53,127 nt of DNA from Clostridia bacterium (GCA_017577715.1 PKRC01000014.1:1-53127), one strand, 5' to 3'. Shown: positions 25,863-35,604, counted from the first letter of the stretch. Numbers and translations: made by a program. The notes: generated by a model from the letters alone, not told the origin.

Positions 25863-26036
25863 AAGCGATTTTCCGAGGACTCAAAAAACTTTTCGATACA
25901 TCATTCAAAATGCAGAAAGGCTTTTTGGTGGGAATATACGCCACAGTTCCAGAGGTGGTAATTTAAAGGCTTATAACAAGGCAAGGTGTTATATTGGAAA
26001 GGAGGGTAGAGCGCACTCATCCCCTTCTTGAGGGAG

Positions 26037-27866
26037 ATGGGGCTACTGCGCTCGTATATCGTGAAGACCACGCAGCTGTTGTGGGAATTTATAAAGCAAT
26101 TTAAATGGAGATATATAATAGGTATGATTGTCCTGCTCATTACCTCTTTTATATCATCCATGATTCCCAAGATAACGGGATATGTGACCGACAGCATCAA
26201 CGACAGGATGCCCGCCTCTGTCACCAATAAGTACCTCCTCATGCTGGTGGCTGCTACCGTGGCTGTATTCGTGCTGAGGTTTACCTGGAGGTATTTCTTG
26301 GTTGGCAGCAATAGATATTTGGAGTGCTATTTGAGGGAAAAGCTGTTTGCGCACATGCAGACGCTTCCGGCTTCCTTTTATGATAACAACAAGACGGGAG
26401 ACCTCATAGCCTATGCCATAAATGATATACAGGCCATAAGGAGGGTTTTTGGCTTTGGCTTCACTTCTATCCTGGATGGTGTGGTGGTCAATACCATATC
26501 TATTATGATCATGGTAAGGACCATAAGCCCCATGTTGACTTTGATGGCCCTTGCCCCTGCGCCCATCATAGTATTGGTCATATACTTTTTACGAAAGAAG
26601 ATCAGGGAGAGGTTTGGAATGGTGCAAAAGGCTTTTGCTGAGATGTCGGGCAAGGTGCAGGAGAGCATATCGGGCATCAGGGTGATAAAGGCCTTTGCGC
26701 AGGAAGAGGAAGAGGTTGAAGATTTCTTGAAGTACAATCAAGTCAGGGTCGATACCCAGATGAGCTTGACCAGGGTGTCGGCCGTGTTGGGGCCGGTAAC
26801 TCAATTAACCTTCGGCATAAGCACGGTGCTGTTTATAATATACGGCGGCGGGCTGGTGGCAAAAGGCGTGATATCGCTGGGGGACTATGTGGCCTTCAGC
26901 TCATATATAATGGTAATCATGGGACCTATCGTAAGCATAGGCAGGATTATAGACGTGTGGCAGAGGGGGATTGCATCCATCCAGCGGCTTGACAGGATCT
27001 TCTGCCAAAGCAGCGAAAAGGATGCGGAGAATGCGCTGGCGACTGTATCGCTCTTCGGACTAAATCGCCAGGTAGAAGATTCACAGCCAGTGGAAAAGTT
27101 AAGAGGACATATCGTGATAAGGGATTTGACATTTGCCTACCCCGGCACAGACAAAATAGTTTTGCATGATATCAACCTGGAGATCAAAGAAGGTGAAACT
27201 TTGGGCATACTGGGCAGAACCGGCAGCGGGAAAACCACGCTGGTTAACCTTCTGCTCAGGCTGTATGAGGTGGAGGATGGCCACATATTCATAGGGGGAA
27301 GGGATATAAATCATATACCTTTAAAGGTGTTGAGGGAAAACATAGGCTATGTGCCTCAGGATAATTTCCTTTTCTCCACTACCATAAAGGACAATATCCA
27401 ATTTTTCAAGCCCATATACAGCGATAGTCAGATTGAAGATGCTGCTAAAATGGCGGGCATCTACGATGAGATAATCTCTTTTCCGGAAGGATTTAATACG
27501 GTAGTCGGCGAACGTGGAGTAACCCTATCGGGCGGCCAGAAGCAGAGGATTTCCATAGCCAGGGCAATTATCAAAGACCCTTCCATACTCATACTGGATG
27601 ACAGCCTTTCGGCGGTGGATACCAAAACCGAACAGAGGATTTTGGAAAACCTCAAAAATGTGTTGAAAGGGCGGACGGGTATAGTGATATCTCACCGCGT
27701 TTCAGTGGTGAGGTACTGTGACCACATCATATTCCTTGATGAGGGACGGATCATCGAAAGGGGTACCCATGAAGAGCTGATGCGGCTCAGAGGTGCTTAT
27801 TACAACCTTTACACTTCTCAAATAGAGCAGGCTGAGGATAATCTGTTGTTACAGGCAAGGGGGTAA
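26037..27866 (+). CDS. ABC exporter half-transporter, subunit 1 of a heterodimer
   Basis: About 609 residues: an exporter-type transmembrane domain of six helices (to about residue 320) and an ATPase domain. Walker A GRTGSGKTTL is near residue 393 and signature LSGGQKQR near 497. Walker B reads LILDDSL, with Asp where the catalytic Glu normally sits. This matches the degenerate-site subunit of heterodimeric exporters such as BmrCD, LmrCD and TM287/288. Subunit 2 follows 5 bp later. The start is uncertain: ATG 26037 has GAGGGAG directly against it, TTG 26028 is an alternative, and a strong AAGGAGGG sits too far upstream. The substrate is unknown; multidrug or lipid export is the family norm. 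Confidence 0.9.
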   Translation: MGLLRSYIVKTTQLLWEFIKQFKWRYIIGMIVLLITSFISSMIPKITGYVTDSINDRMPASVTNKYLLMLVAATVAVFVLRFTWRYFLVGSNRYLECYLREKLFAHMQTLPASFYDNNKTGDLIAYAINDIQAIRRVFGFGFTSILDGVVVNTISIMIMVRTISPMLTLMALAPAPIIVLVIYFLRKKIRERFGMVQKAFAEMSGKVQESISGIRVIKAFAQEEEEVEDFLKYNQVRVDTQMSLTRVSAVLGPVTQLTFGISTVLFIIYGGGLVAKGVISLGDYVAFSSYIMVIMGPIVSIGRIIDVWQRGIASIQRLDRIFCQSSEKDAENALATVSLFGLNRQVEDSQPVEKLRGHIVIRDLTFAYPGTDKIVLHDINLEIKEGETLGILGRTGSGKTTLVNLLLRLYEVEDGHIFIGGRDINHIPLKVLRENIGYVPQDNFLFSTTIKDNIQFFKPIYSDSQIEDAAKMAGIYDEIISFPEGFNTVVGERGVTLSGGQKQRISIARAIIKDPSILILDDSLSAVDTKTEQRILENLKNVLKGRTGIVISHRVSVVRYCDHIIFLDEGRIIERGTHEELMRLRGAYYNLYTSQIEQAEDNLLLQARG

Positions 27867-27871
27867 CAGAA

Positions 27872-29656
27872 ATGGAATATAGGATGGATAACGAATATGT
27901 TCTGCGCCGCCCCAAAAAGGCCCTATTTATAAGGCTGCTTGGGTATTTTAAGCCATATTTACCGCTGCTGGCTTTGAACATACTCTTTGCATTTTTGATA
28001 AACGGGGCCGCCCTCATAAAGCCCTATATCATAAAGCATGTGATAGACAACTACCTGGCTTTGAAGATATACGCTCCTGACGTCTTCATGCGCATGGGAC
28101 TGCTGTATCTGGCAGTTGTACTGGCGGGCTGCGCTCTTACCTATTCGCAAACCTATATACTGACGTATATCGGCCAGAAAATAATGTATGATATGAGAAA
28201 ACAGCTTTTTACGCATATACAGAACATGTCTATGAAGTTTTTCGACAGGAACTCATCGGGCAGGATACTCACCAGGGTGACAAACGACGTGGAGGCATTA
28301 AATGAAATTTTTTCAGGTGTGCTGGTCAACTCCGTTAAGGATATAATTATGATTTTGGGAATAATAGCTACCATGTTTGCTCTGGACGCTTCCCTTGCCC
28401 TCATCAGCATGGGCAGCATCCCTTTGATAGTCCTGGTTACCTTTATATATAGAAAAGCGGCGCGAAAGAACTTTTTGAGGATGAAGATGCTCATAGGCAG
28501 GATAAACGGATTTTTGGCTGAGAACATTTCTGGCATGAAGCTGGTGCGCATCTTCCACAGGGAAAAGGAAAAGCTTCAAGAATTCCAAAAGCTCGATAAG
28601 GAGTACTTCGATACCAGCCTCAGGGAAGTGATCTTAAACAGCTTGGGAAGGCCTATCATAGAGGTCATCAACACCTTGATCATTGCGGTGATGATATGGT
28701 ATGCCAGCGGCAGGATTACGGGCGGACACCTGGAGATAGGGGTCCTATATGCCTTTATAACCTATATCAGGCAATTCTTTGCGCCTATCAACGAGATCGC
28801 CGAGTTTTATACCTCCATACAGTCGGCTTTGATTTCTGCAGAGCGCATATTCGATGTGCTGGATACCCGAGAGCTTTCGGAGGATATGAAAACGGGGAAA
28901 CATGTGGAGCGTATCAGGGGCGAGATCGAGTTCAAGAATGTGTGGTTTGCGTATGACGATGAAAACTGGGTGCTAAAGGACGTTAGCTTTAAGATAGAAC
29001 CGGGCGAGACGGTGGCCTTTGTGGGAGCCACCGGTTCGGGTAAATCCACCATCATAAGCCTTATGGCTAGGTTCTATGACATACAAAAAGGGAAGATATT
29101 GATCGATGGAGTAGACATACGGGAGTACAACTTGAAGGATTTGAGACGCCAGATAGCGGTGGTAATGCAAGACGTGTTTCTGTTTTCGGGGGATATCAAA
29201 TCCAATATACGTCTGAGAAACAGCTCCATAACCGATGAGGATATAATGAGGGCAGCCAAACTGGTCTGTGCCGACAGGTTTATCGAGTCCCTGCCCAATA
29301 AATATGATGAGGAGGTAAAGGAAAGGGGTTGTACCTTTTCGGCTGGCCAGAGGCAGCTCATATCCTTTGCCCGGGCGGTAGCCTTTGACCCTGCGGTGTT
29401 CGTGCTGGACGAGGCGACGGCAAATATCGATACCGAGACCGAGATGGCCATTCAGCAGGCCATGGCCAATATATCAGGCGGAAGGACCACCATAATCATA
29501 GCCCACAGGTTATCCACCATAAGGAATGCCGATAAGATCATAGTGATAGACAAAGGCAGGATAAAGGAGATTGGCACTCACGATGAGCTGATCAAAAAGG
29601 GAGGGCTGTACCGTCAGCTTTATGAGAAGCAGCTGGTATACCAGTGTATTGCCTAG
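27872..29656 (+). CDS. ABC exporter half-transporter, subunit 2 of a heterodimer
   Basis: A 594-residue partner of the preceding gene, with the same fold: six membrane helices, then an ATPase domain with Walker A GATGSGKST near residue 385 and Walker B VFVLDEAT with the catalytic Glu. Its signature is FSAGQRQL, not LSGGQ. Since each ATP site is built from Walker motifs of one subunit and the signature of the other, the altered signature here and the Asp Walker B in subunit 1 fall in the same site, giving one dead and one active site. The fit is exact for a co-evolved heterodimer. Confidence 0.93.
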   Translation: MEYRMDNEYVLRRPKKALFIRLLGYFKPYLPLLALNILFAFLINGAALIKPYIIKHVIDNYLALKIYAPDVFMRMGLLYLAVVLAGCALTYSQTYILTYIGQKIMYDMRKQLFTHIQNMSMKFFDRNSSGRILTRVTNDVEALNEIFSGVLVNSVKDIIMILGIIATMFALDASLALISMGSIPLIVLVTFIYRKAARKNFLRMKMLIGRINGFLAENISGMKLVRIFHREKEKLQEFQKLDKEYFDTSLREVILNSLGRPIIEVINTLIIAVMIWYASGRITGGHLEIGVLYAFITYIRQFFAPINEIAEFYTSIQSALISAERIFDVLDTRELSEDMKTGKHVERIRGEIEFKNVWFAYDDENWVLKDVSFKIEPGETVAFVGATGSGKSTIISLMARFYDIQKGKILIDGVDIREYNLKDLRRQIAVVMQDVFLFSGDIKSNIRLRNSSITDEDIMRAAKLVCADRFIESLPNKYDEEVKERGCTFSAGQRQLISFARAVAFDPAVFVLDEATANIDTETEMAIQQAMANISGGRTTIIIAHRLSTIRNADKIIVIDKGRIKEIGTHDELIKKGGLYRQLYEKQLVYQCIA

Positions 29657-29684
29657 GCATGCTATGGCCGTATAGCCAGATGCC
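29656..29684 (+). other. hairpin after the ABC exporter operon
   Basis: GGCATGCTAT pairs with ATAGC and ATGCC around loop GGCCGT, with a 3-base bulge. No T-run follows directly. The true terminator lies 40 bases on. Confidence 0.45.
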
Positions 29685-29723
29685 AATATTTAAATGCTAT
29701 GAATGCATGCGTAGAGATGAAAA

Positions 29724-29776
29724 CCCTGTTCTTGAGGTCCTAATGAGTAGCACTTCAAGGGCAGGGCTTTTATTTT
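29724..29776 (+). terminator. terminator between the ABC exporter and mraZ
   Basis: CCCTGTTCTTGAGGT (29724-29738) pairs with ACTTCAAGGGCAGGG (29752-29766), a 15-pair stem with wobbles, followed by CTTTTATTTT. It insulates the dcw cluster. Confidence 0.85.
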
Positions 29777-29869
29777 GAAGGATATAATTTATGGGACTTG
29801 GGAATTAAATTTTTATTTTTTTGCGTCGAGTAGCAGGATTTTAAAAAGTTTTAGAGAAATAATTCATAC

Positions 29870-29899
29870 AAGTGGTTGAAAGTGGGGGAAAGTGGTGGA
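29870..29899 (+). promoter_or_regulatory. three tandem MraZ-type binding boxes
   Basis: AAGTGGTTGA, AAGTGGGGGA and AAGTGGTGGA lie end to end, an exact 10-bp period. MraZ is known to bind direct GTG(G/T)-type repeats one helical turn apart in front of its own operon, so this is very likely its autoregulatory site. It is 24 bp before the mraZ start. Confidence 0.75.
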
Positions 29900-29923
29900 A
29901 TAATAGGTTAAGGGGGTGGGGGC

Positions 29924-30355
29924 TTGTTCATTGGGGAATATCAGCACATCATAGACTCCAAAGGCCGGGTCATAATGCCTGCCAAGTTCAGGGAAGGCCT
30001 AGGAGAAAGGTTCGTGCTGACGAAGGGGCTTGATCATTGCCTGTTTGTATACCCCAATGAGGAATGGGCCATTTTAGAAAAGAAGCTCCGTTCACTTCCC
30101 TTAACCAACAAGGATGCCCGCGCATTTATACGTTTCTTTTTTGCGGGCGCGTGCGAATGCGAGCTGGACAAGCAGGGTAGGATTCTCATTCCAGCCAATT
30201 TGAGGGAGTATGCCGGGTTGGAAAAGGATGTGGTCATAATAGGCGTATCAACCCGGGTTGAGATTTGGAGCAAGGACAGATGGGATGAGTACAACAGCGC
30301 TTCAAATCTGGATCATGAAACCATTGTGGAGAGGATGGCCGAGCTTGGGATTTGA
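29924..30355 (+). CDS. mraZ: transcriptional regulator MraZ
   Basis: A 143-residue DNA-binding regulator of the division cluster, with two AbrB-like (SpoVT/MraZ) halves: the first starts GEYQHIIDSKGRVIMP, the second ACECELDKQGRILIP near residue 75. The start is TTG, giving MFIGEYQH, the standard MraZ N-terminus, behind a G-rich SD (AGGGGGTGGGGG). It is the first gene of the dcw cluster and lies directly behind three tandem 10-bp MraZ boxes, so autoregulation is likely. rsmH follows after 19 bp. Confidence 0.96.
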   Translation: MFIGEYQHIIDSKGRVIMPAKFREGLGERFVLTKGLDHCLFVYPNEEWAILEKKLRSLPLTNKDARAFIRFFFAGACECELDKQGRILIPANLREYAGLEKDVVIIGVSTRVEIWSKDRWDEYNSASNLDHETIVERMAELGI

Positions 30356-30374
30356 TAGTCGGAGGAGTGGGTAG

Positions 30375-31301
30375 ATGGAGTTTAGCCATACGCCTGTCTT
30401 GCTTGATGAGGTGCTTGAGCTCTTGGATTGCCATCCCGGGCAGGTCGTGGTAGACGGGACGGTGGGCGGCGGAGGCCACGCCTATGAGATACTGAAGCGG
30501 ATAGTTCCCGGAGGTTTTTTGATCGGCATCGATAGGGACCCCAATGCGTTGCAGGCTGCACAAAAAAAGCTGGGGGAATTTGAAGGCAGTTTTAAACTGG
30601 TGCATGCCAATTTTGCCGATATAAAAGAGGTGCTCCAAAGCCTTGGAATAGATGCTGTTGATGGGATACTGTTGGACCTTGGCGTTTCATCCTATCAGTT
30701 GGATGAGGCAGCTCGAGGCTTTACATATATGCAGGATGCGCCCCTTGACATGAGAATGGACCCTACTCAAACCTTCAGCGCTTACAACGTCGTCAATGAG
30801 TACTCGCAGCAAGAGCTGGAACGGGTCATCAGGGAATACGGGGAGGAGCGGTGGGCCAAGCGGATAGCCCAGTTCATAGTAAGCAACAGGCCCATTGAGA
30901 CTACGGGACAGCTGGTGGATGTCATAAAGAGGGCCATACCGGCTGCTGCAAGGCGGGAAGGGCCCCATCCTGCCAAGCGCACCTTCCAGGCCATACGCAT
31001 AGAGGTGAACCAGGAACTCGCTTTGCTGCCTAAGGCAATAGAAAGCGCGGTAGAAGTTCTAAAGCCGGGCGGACGGCTATGCATCATATCATTTCATTCG
31101 CTGGAGGACAGGATAGTAAAGCAGGTGTTTCGCAGTTTGAGCAATCCGTGTACATGTCCCCCTGATTCTCCCATCTGCATGTGCGGTAGGCGACCTGTGG
31201 TGAAGGTGCTGACAGGCAAGCCAGTGACCCCTACCTCAAGGGAAGTCTCTACCAATCCCCGTTCGCGTAGCGCTAAGGCAAGGTGCTGTCAAAAGTTATG
31301 A
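30375..31301 (+). CDS. rsmH: 16S rRNA (cytosine-N4)-methyltransferase RsmH
   Basis: Methylates C1402 of 16S rRNA using S-adenosylmethionine; 308 residues, normal for RsmH (MraW). Family blocks visible are HTPVLLDEVLELL at the N-terminus, the SAM loop VDGTVGGGGHAYEIL near residue 30, ILLDLGVSSYQLDEAARGF near 100, and IISFHSLEDRIVKQ near 240. A C-terminal CTCPPDSPICMCG cluster is also typical. The SD is GGAGGAG. Second gene of the cluster. Confidence 0.97.
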   Translation: MEFSHTPVLLDEVLELLDCHPGQVVVDGTVGGGGHAYEILKRIVPGGFLIGIDRDPNALQAAQKKLGEFEGSFKLVHANFADIKEVLQSLGIDAVDGILLDLGVSSYQLDEAARGFTYMQDAPLDMRMDPTQTFSAYNVVNEYSQQELERVIREYGEERWAKRIAQFIVSNRPIETTGQLVDVIKRAIPAAARREGPHPAKRTFQAIRIEVNQELALLPKAIESAVEVLKPGGRLCIISFHSLEDRIVKQVFRSLSNPCTCPPDSPICMCGRRPVVKVLTGKPVTPTSREVSTNPRSRSAKARCCQKL

Positions 31302-31350
31302 ATGGCTACCAGGAATGAGGATACATAAAAGACAAGGAGGATGAATAAAA

Positions 31351-31806
31351 TTGGTAGTAGCTCCGAAAAGGCAGTATCAGATAGAGCGGCTACCCGAACC
31401 GCGGAGGGAAGTCAAACCCAAGGCCAAGGCTAAACCAAGGCCAAGGACTAATACTGCCAGAATGGTAAAGTCCGTGATTCTGGTAGCGCTGTGGTTTGCC
31501 ATGGCATTCCTGGTAGTTAGCCGACATGCTACCATATCCGAAAATCATCAGCAGATACTCGAGCTCGAAAAAGAGCTGGACCAAGCGCTCAAGCAGACTG
31601 AGCTGTTAAAGTTGGAATTGGCTGCAAGCGAAGATTTGAAAAAGATTGAAGAGATTGCTAAAAATCAGCTTCACATGGATTACCCCGATCAAACGCAGAT
31701 ACAGTACGTTGAGCTTCCCGAGGATGAGGGAGAGCAGGAACAGGCCGAAGTGGTAAAGCACCAGGAGATGGACATCTGGGACCTCATTCTGAGATTGATC
31801 GACTGA
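31351..31806 (+). CDS. ftsL: FtsL-like septum formation protein
   Basis: A 151-residue bitopic membrane protein: a basic, proline-rich N-terminal tail (KPKAKAKPRPR), one membrane helix at about 39-56 (VILVALWFAMAFLVV), then an extracytoplasmic coiled coil (ILELEKELDQALKQTELLKL). This is the FtsL/DivIC layout that recruits FtsW and the septal PBP. The start is TTG at 31351, ten bases after AAGGAGG; an ATG at 31341 is in another frame. The position between rsmH and the PBP gene is diagnostic. Sequence conservation is low in this family, so the call rests on layout and context. Confidence 0.85.
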   Translation: MVVAPKRQYQIERLPEPRREVKPKAKAKPRPRTNTARMVKSVILVALWFAMAFLVVSRHATISENHQQILELEKELDQALKQTELLKLELAASEDLKKIEEIAKNQLHMDYPDQTQIQYVELPEDEGEQEQAEVVKHQEMDIWDLILRLID

Positions 31807-31834
31807 GGGGTGATGCGAGGGGGGTGGTAATTCC

Positions 31835-34054
31835 GTGGCATTACCAGGAGTTACCAACAGAAAGCGTTTGGTGGCTTTGTTGCTGGGATTTACTCTAATT
31901 TTTTTGGCCTTAACCGTTAGGGTGGGATACATACAGTTGGTGTGGGGGGTAGACCTTCAGAAGAAAGCGGTTGACCAGTGGACCCGCGATTTGGACGTTT
32001 TCCCGAAAAGAGGGGTTATCAAGGACAGAAACGGTAAGATTTTAGCGCAGAGCGCTACTTCCGTATCCATAGCGGCAAGGCCCAGCCAGATAAGCGATCC
32101 GCAAAAAGTAGCTTCTTTGATTGCGCCCATTTTGGAGCTGGACGAACAGGAGCTATACAAGAAGCTGTCCAATAAATCAAGTACATACGTGTGGATAAAG
32201 CGCCAGGTTGACAGGGGCACTGCTAACAAGGTCCGCGCCCTGAATATAAAGGGCCTTGACTTCACAGAAGAGCCCAAGAGGTATTATCCCAACGGCAGCC
32301 TGGCTGCTCATGTTTTGGGGTTTACCATGAAATACGCCGAACCGGGGGAAGGGTTAAAGGGCCAAGAGGGTATAGAGCTTTACTATGACAAGTATCTAAA
32401 GGGATTTGCAGGTAAGATTCTGATGGAGACCGATGCGGTAGGTAGGGAAATGCCCTATAATGTAGACCGGTATATTCCGCCCATTAATGGGTTTAATTTG
32501 GTGCTCACCATTGACCAGGTTATACAGTATTTCGTAGAGAGGGAGATCAACAACGTAGTTGCCAAGTATAATCCCAAGAAGGTATATGCCGTGGCCATGG
32601 ACCCCAATACGGGCGAAATACTGGCGCTAGCAAACTGGCCCACTTTTGATCCCAACAACCCGCCGAGGGATGTGGGAAATTTCGAGGAGATGCAGAATTA
32701 CGTGAAAAACTTCGTTTGTAAGGACAACATAGATCCGGGGTCCACTTTTAAAATAATAACGGCTGCTGCCGCCCTTGAAGAGGGCGTTGTAAACTTAAAC
32801 AGCACCTTCAATTGTCCGGGATATAAGATTGTGGACGGGCAGAAAATAAACTGCTGGCGGTCGGGCGGCCATGGTCACGAGACTTTTACTCAAGCGGTGC
32901 AGAACTCGTGTAACCCGGTCTTTATGGAGCTGGCATTGAGGCTGGGCAAAGATAGATTTTATCATTACCTCAACGAATTTGGCTTTGGTCAGCCAACGGG
33001 CATCGACGTGCTGGGCGAGGAAAAGGGCATCATTATGTCGAGGAACTCTGTAAAAAACGTGGACCTGGCCAGAATGGGGTTTGGGCAGGCCATTTCGGTT
33101 ACGCCCATCCAGCTCATCACGGCTGTTTCGGCCGTCATAAACGGCGGCAACTTGATGAAGCCGTATATCGCCAAGGAGCTGCGCGAAGTGGTAGTGGATG
33201 AGAACGGCCAGGAAACCGAGCGGGTGGTAAAAACCGTTACCCCCCAAAAGGTGCGGCAGGTGATATCGCCCGAGACGTCCAAAATCATGAGGGAAGTGTT
33301 GGAAAGCGTCGTGACCGATGGGAGCGGAAGGAATGCGTATATCCCGGGGTATAGGGTAGGGGGCAAGACCGGTACGGCGCAGAAATACGGACCGGGGGGC
33401 AAGATCATACCCAATAAGAACATATCGTCATTTATCGGCTTTGCGCCTGCTGATGATCCAAAGGTGATCGTGCTGTTTATGGTAGATGAACCGGAAGCGC
33501 CCGTTACTTTCGGTAGCATTATCGCAGCGCCCTATGTTAAGAATATCCTCGAAGATACTCTCAAGTATTTGGGCATTGAACCTGAGTTGGACGAGGAAGC
33601 GCAGCAAGCCGAGCAGGTGGAGGTGCCCGACGTAATAGGCAAGAGCCTGGATGAAGCTATCCGGGCCCTCAAAGGGGCAGGGCTGGAGTATATGGCCGAT
33701 GAGGGAGGAACCGTCGTAAAGGATCAGATGCCCAAGCCAGGAGCAAAGGTTGTATCTGGCACTACCGTTTTGCTGTATACTGAACGAGAGGTACAGGGAC
33801 AGACCGAAGGACAGACTGAGGTCCAGGCTGAAGAGGCACCTGCCGAAGGAATGGTAGCGGTGCCCAACGTGTTGGGTAAGTCCATTCGCGAGGCCAACCG
33901 GATCCTGGTTTCGGAAGGATTGAGGCTTAAGATAGAAGGTTCGGGCATTGCTGTGGGGCAGGACCCGGCGCCAGGGACCCGGGTAAAAGAGGGTACTGAA
34001 GTGACGGTGCGGTTTGCTCTGCCATCGGGAGGACAGCAGAACGCGGCGGAATGA
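31835..34054 (+). CDS. spoVD: class B penicillin-binding protein, SpoVD/PBP2 type, with two PASTA domains
   Basis: A transpeptidase (739 residues) that cross-links septal or spore-cortex peptidoglycan. One membrane anchor is near residues 10-32, then the PBP dimerisation domain, then the transpeptidase with DPGSTFK (catalytic Ser near 303), SCN near 355 and KTG near 511. Two PASTA repeats follow, each starting V-x-VP-(D/N)-V-(I/L)-GKS, near 600 and 675, ending the protein. The start is GTG behind GAGGGGGGTGG. B. subtilis has separate PbpB (two PASTA) and SpoVD (one); only one gene is present here, so it may serve vegetative division, sporulation or both. Confidence 0.93.
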   Translation: MALPGVTNRKRLVALLLGFTLIFLALTVRVGYIQLVWGVDLQKKAVDQWTRDLDVFPKRGVIKDRNGKILAQSATSVSIAARPSQISDPQKVASLIAPILELDEQELYKKLSNKSSTYVWIKRQVDRGTANKVRALNIKGLDFTEEPKRYYPNGSLAAHVLGFTMKYAEPGEGLKGQEGIELYYDKYLKGFAGKILMETDAVGREMPYNVDRYIPPINGFNLVLTIDQVIQYFVEREINNVVAKYNPKKVYAVAMDPNTGEILALANWPTFDPNNPPRDVGNFEEMQNYVKNFVCKDNIDPGSTFKIITAAAALEEGVVNLNSTFNCPGYKIVDGQKINCWRSGGHGHETFTQAVQNSCNPVFMELALRLGKDRFYHYLNEFGFGQPTGIDVLGEEKGIIMSRNSVKNVDLARMGFGQAISVTPIQLITAVSAVINGGNLMKPYIAKELREVVVDENGQETERVVKTVTPQKVRQVISPETSKIMREVLESVVTDGSGRNAYIPGYRVGGKTGTAQKYGPGGKIIPNKNISSFIGFAPADDPKVIVLFMVDEPEAPVTFGSIIAAPYVKNILEDTLKYLGIEPELDEEAQQAEQVEVPDVIGKSLDEAIRALKGAGLEYMADEGGTVVKDQMPKPGAKVVSGTTVLLYTEREVQGQTEGQTEVQAEEAPAEGMVAVPNVLGKSIREANRILVSEGLRLKIEGSGIAVGQDPAPGTRVKEGTEVTVRFALPSGGQQNAAE

Positions 34055-34149
34055 CAGGAGAGCGGGCAAAGCCAGGATAGCGAATAATATTACCATGATA
34101 TGTAAATAATACTGTAAACAGGCAAACGATACATGGGAGGATGAAGGAG

Positions 34150-35604
34150 ATGTTGCTTAAGGAGCTGCTAAAAGGGATGCAAATTTCCCACGTAGAAGGG
34201 GATGTCGATAAACCGATAGATGCCATATATTATGATTCGCGCAAAGTTACGCCTGGGTCCTTGTTCTTTTGCATTGAAGGTTTTCGGTTTGACGGGCATG
34301 ACTTTGCCACTGAGGCGGTATCCAAAGGGGCTCATGCCGTGGTGCTACGCAAGGATGTTCCTTTACCCCCGCACGTCACCAAGGTATTTGTGGAGGATAC
34401 GCGTCTGGCCATGGCCTTGATGTCGCAAATCTTTTATGGGTATCCTGCGCGGGATATACCCATAATCGGAGTGACCGGCACCAATGGAAAGACCACGGTG
34501 ACCTATCTGATAAAATCCATACTGGAGGAAGCGGGCAAGAAAGTGGGGCTTATTGGCACCATTGCCAACATGATTGGTTCCAAGATGCTCCCTGCCGAGA
34601 GAACCACGCCCGAATCGATGGACCTGCAAAGGCTCTTTAAGGAGATGCAGGATGAGGGCGTAAACGCCATCGTGATGGAGGTGTCTTCCCATTCCCTGAG
34701 CCTTAAACGGGTGGCCGGCGTGGAGTTTGAGGTAGGCGTATTTACTAATTTGACCCAGGATCATCTGGATTTCCATCATACCTTTGAGGAGTATCGTGAG
34801 GCCAAGGCAAAGCTGTTTTTGCAGAGCAGGCAGGCTGCCATAAACATCGACGACGAGACCGGGAGGATGTTTGCAGAGAGGGTAACGGGAAGGCTGTGGA
34901 CATATGGGATAAGCGGGGCGGCGCAGGTATTTGCAAGGGATATAGAGATTACTTCCAGGGGGGTGTCGTTCCAGCTGTTCTTGCCCGGTGAAACCTGCAT
35001 GATAAACCTCAATATTCCCGGGCTTTTCAGCGCCTACAATGCCCTGGCTGCTGCTACGGCATGTCATGCGCTCAATGTGCCCGCTAAATACATAAAGGCC
35101 GGCCTTGAAAAGGTAAAGGGCGTGCCAGGGCGGTTCGAACTTCTAGATACTGGTACCGAGTATTCGGTGATAATAGATTATGCCCATACGCCCGATGGGC
35201 TGGAAAACGTCCTTAAGACGGCGCGGGACTTCACTAGAGGGCGCGTCATTACGGTGTTTGGCTGCGGTGGCGACCGCGACCCTTCCAAGCGACCCATAAT
35301 GGGAGAGGTGGCGGGAAAGTACTCCGACTTTTGCGTCATCACCTCTGATAATCCGCGCAATGAGGAACCCATGGCCATCATCCAGCAGATCATACCCGGC
35401 ATCGAGAAGACCACTTGCCCCTATGTGGTCATCGAGGACCGGAAAGAAGCCATCGCCTATGCCTTAAACCATGGCAGGGCAGGGGATGTCATCATACTCG
35501 CCGGCAAGGGCCACGAAACCTATCAGATATTGAAGAACAACCGCATAATTCCTTTCGATGAAAGGAAGATAGTGGCCGAACTGCTGGGAAAGGAGAAGGT
35601 TTGA
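34150..35604 (+). CDS. murE: UDP-MurNAc-tripeptide synthetase (meso-DAP adding)
   Basis: Adds the third stem-peptide residue to UDP-MurNAc-L-Ala-D-Glu. The P-loop GTNGKTTVTYL is near residue 110. DNPRNEEP near residue 400 is the signature of meso-diaminopimelate specificity, as opposed to lysine. The central ligase domain and the C-terminal VIILAGKGHETYQ are typical. ATG 34150 has GGGAGG nine bases ahead, while the in-frame ATG at 34141 abuts that SD and is less likely. It overlaps the murF start by one base. Confidence 0.96.
   Translation: MLLKELLKGMQISHVEGDVDKPIDAIYYDSRKVTPGSLFFCIEGFRFDGHDFATEAVSKGAHAVVLRKDVPLPPHVTKVFVEDTRLAMALMSQIFYGYPARDIPIIGVTGTNGKTTVTYLIKSILEEAGKKVGLIGTIANMIGSKMLPAERTTPESMDLQRLFKEMQDEGVNAIVMEVSSHSLSLKRVAGVEFEVGVFTNLTQDHLDFHHTFEEYREAKAKLFLQSRQAAINIDDETGRMFAERVTGRLWTYGISGAAQVFARDIEITSRGVSFQLFLPGETCMINLNIPGLFSAYNALAAATACHALNVPAKYIKAGLEKVKGVPGRFELLDTGTEYSVIIDYAHTPDGLENVLKTARDFTRGRVITVFGCGGDRDPSKRPIMGEVAGKYSDFCVITSDNPRNEEPMAIIQQIIPGIEKTTCPYVVIEDRKEAIAYALNHGRAGDVIILAGKGHETYQILKNNRIIPFDERKIVAELLGKEKV

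Noticed and set aside
29870..29899. Possible CRISPR-like array
   Set aside because: Three gapless 10-bp units with no spacers; better explained as MraZ binding boxes.
31341..31410. ATG at 31341 as ftsL start
   Set aside because: It is in a different frame from the membrane helix and coiled coil; the TTG at 31351 keeps them.
33428..35067. Minus-strand open frames opposite spoVD and murE (33428-34096, 34363-35067)
   Set aside because: Genuine catalytic motifs lie on the plus strand; these frames have no recognisable domain or SD.
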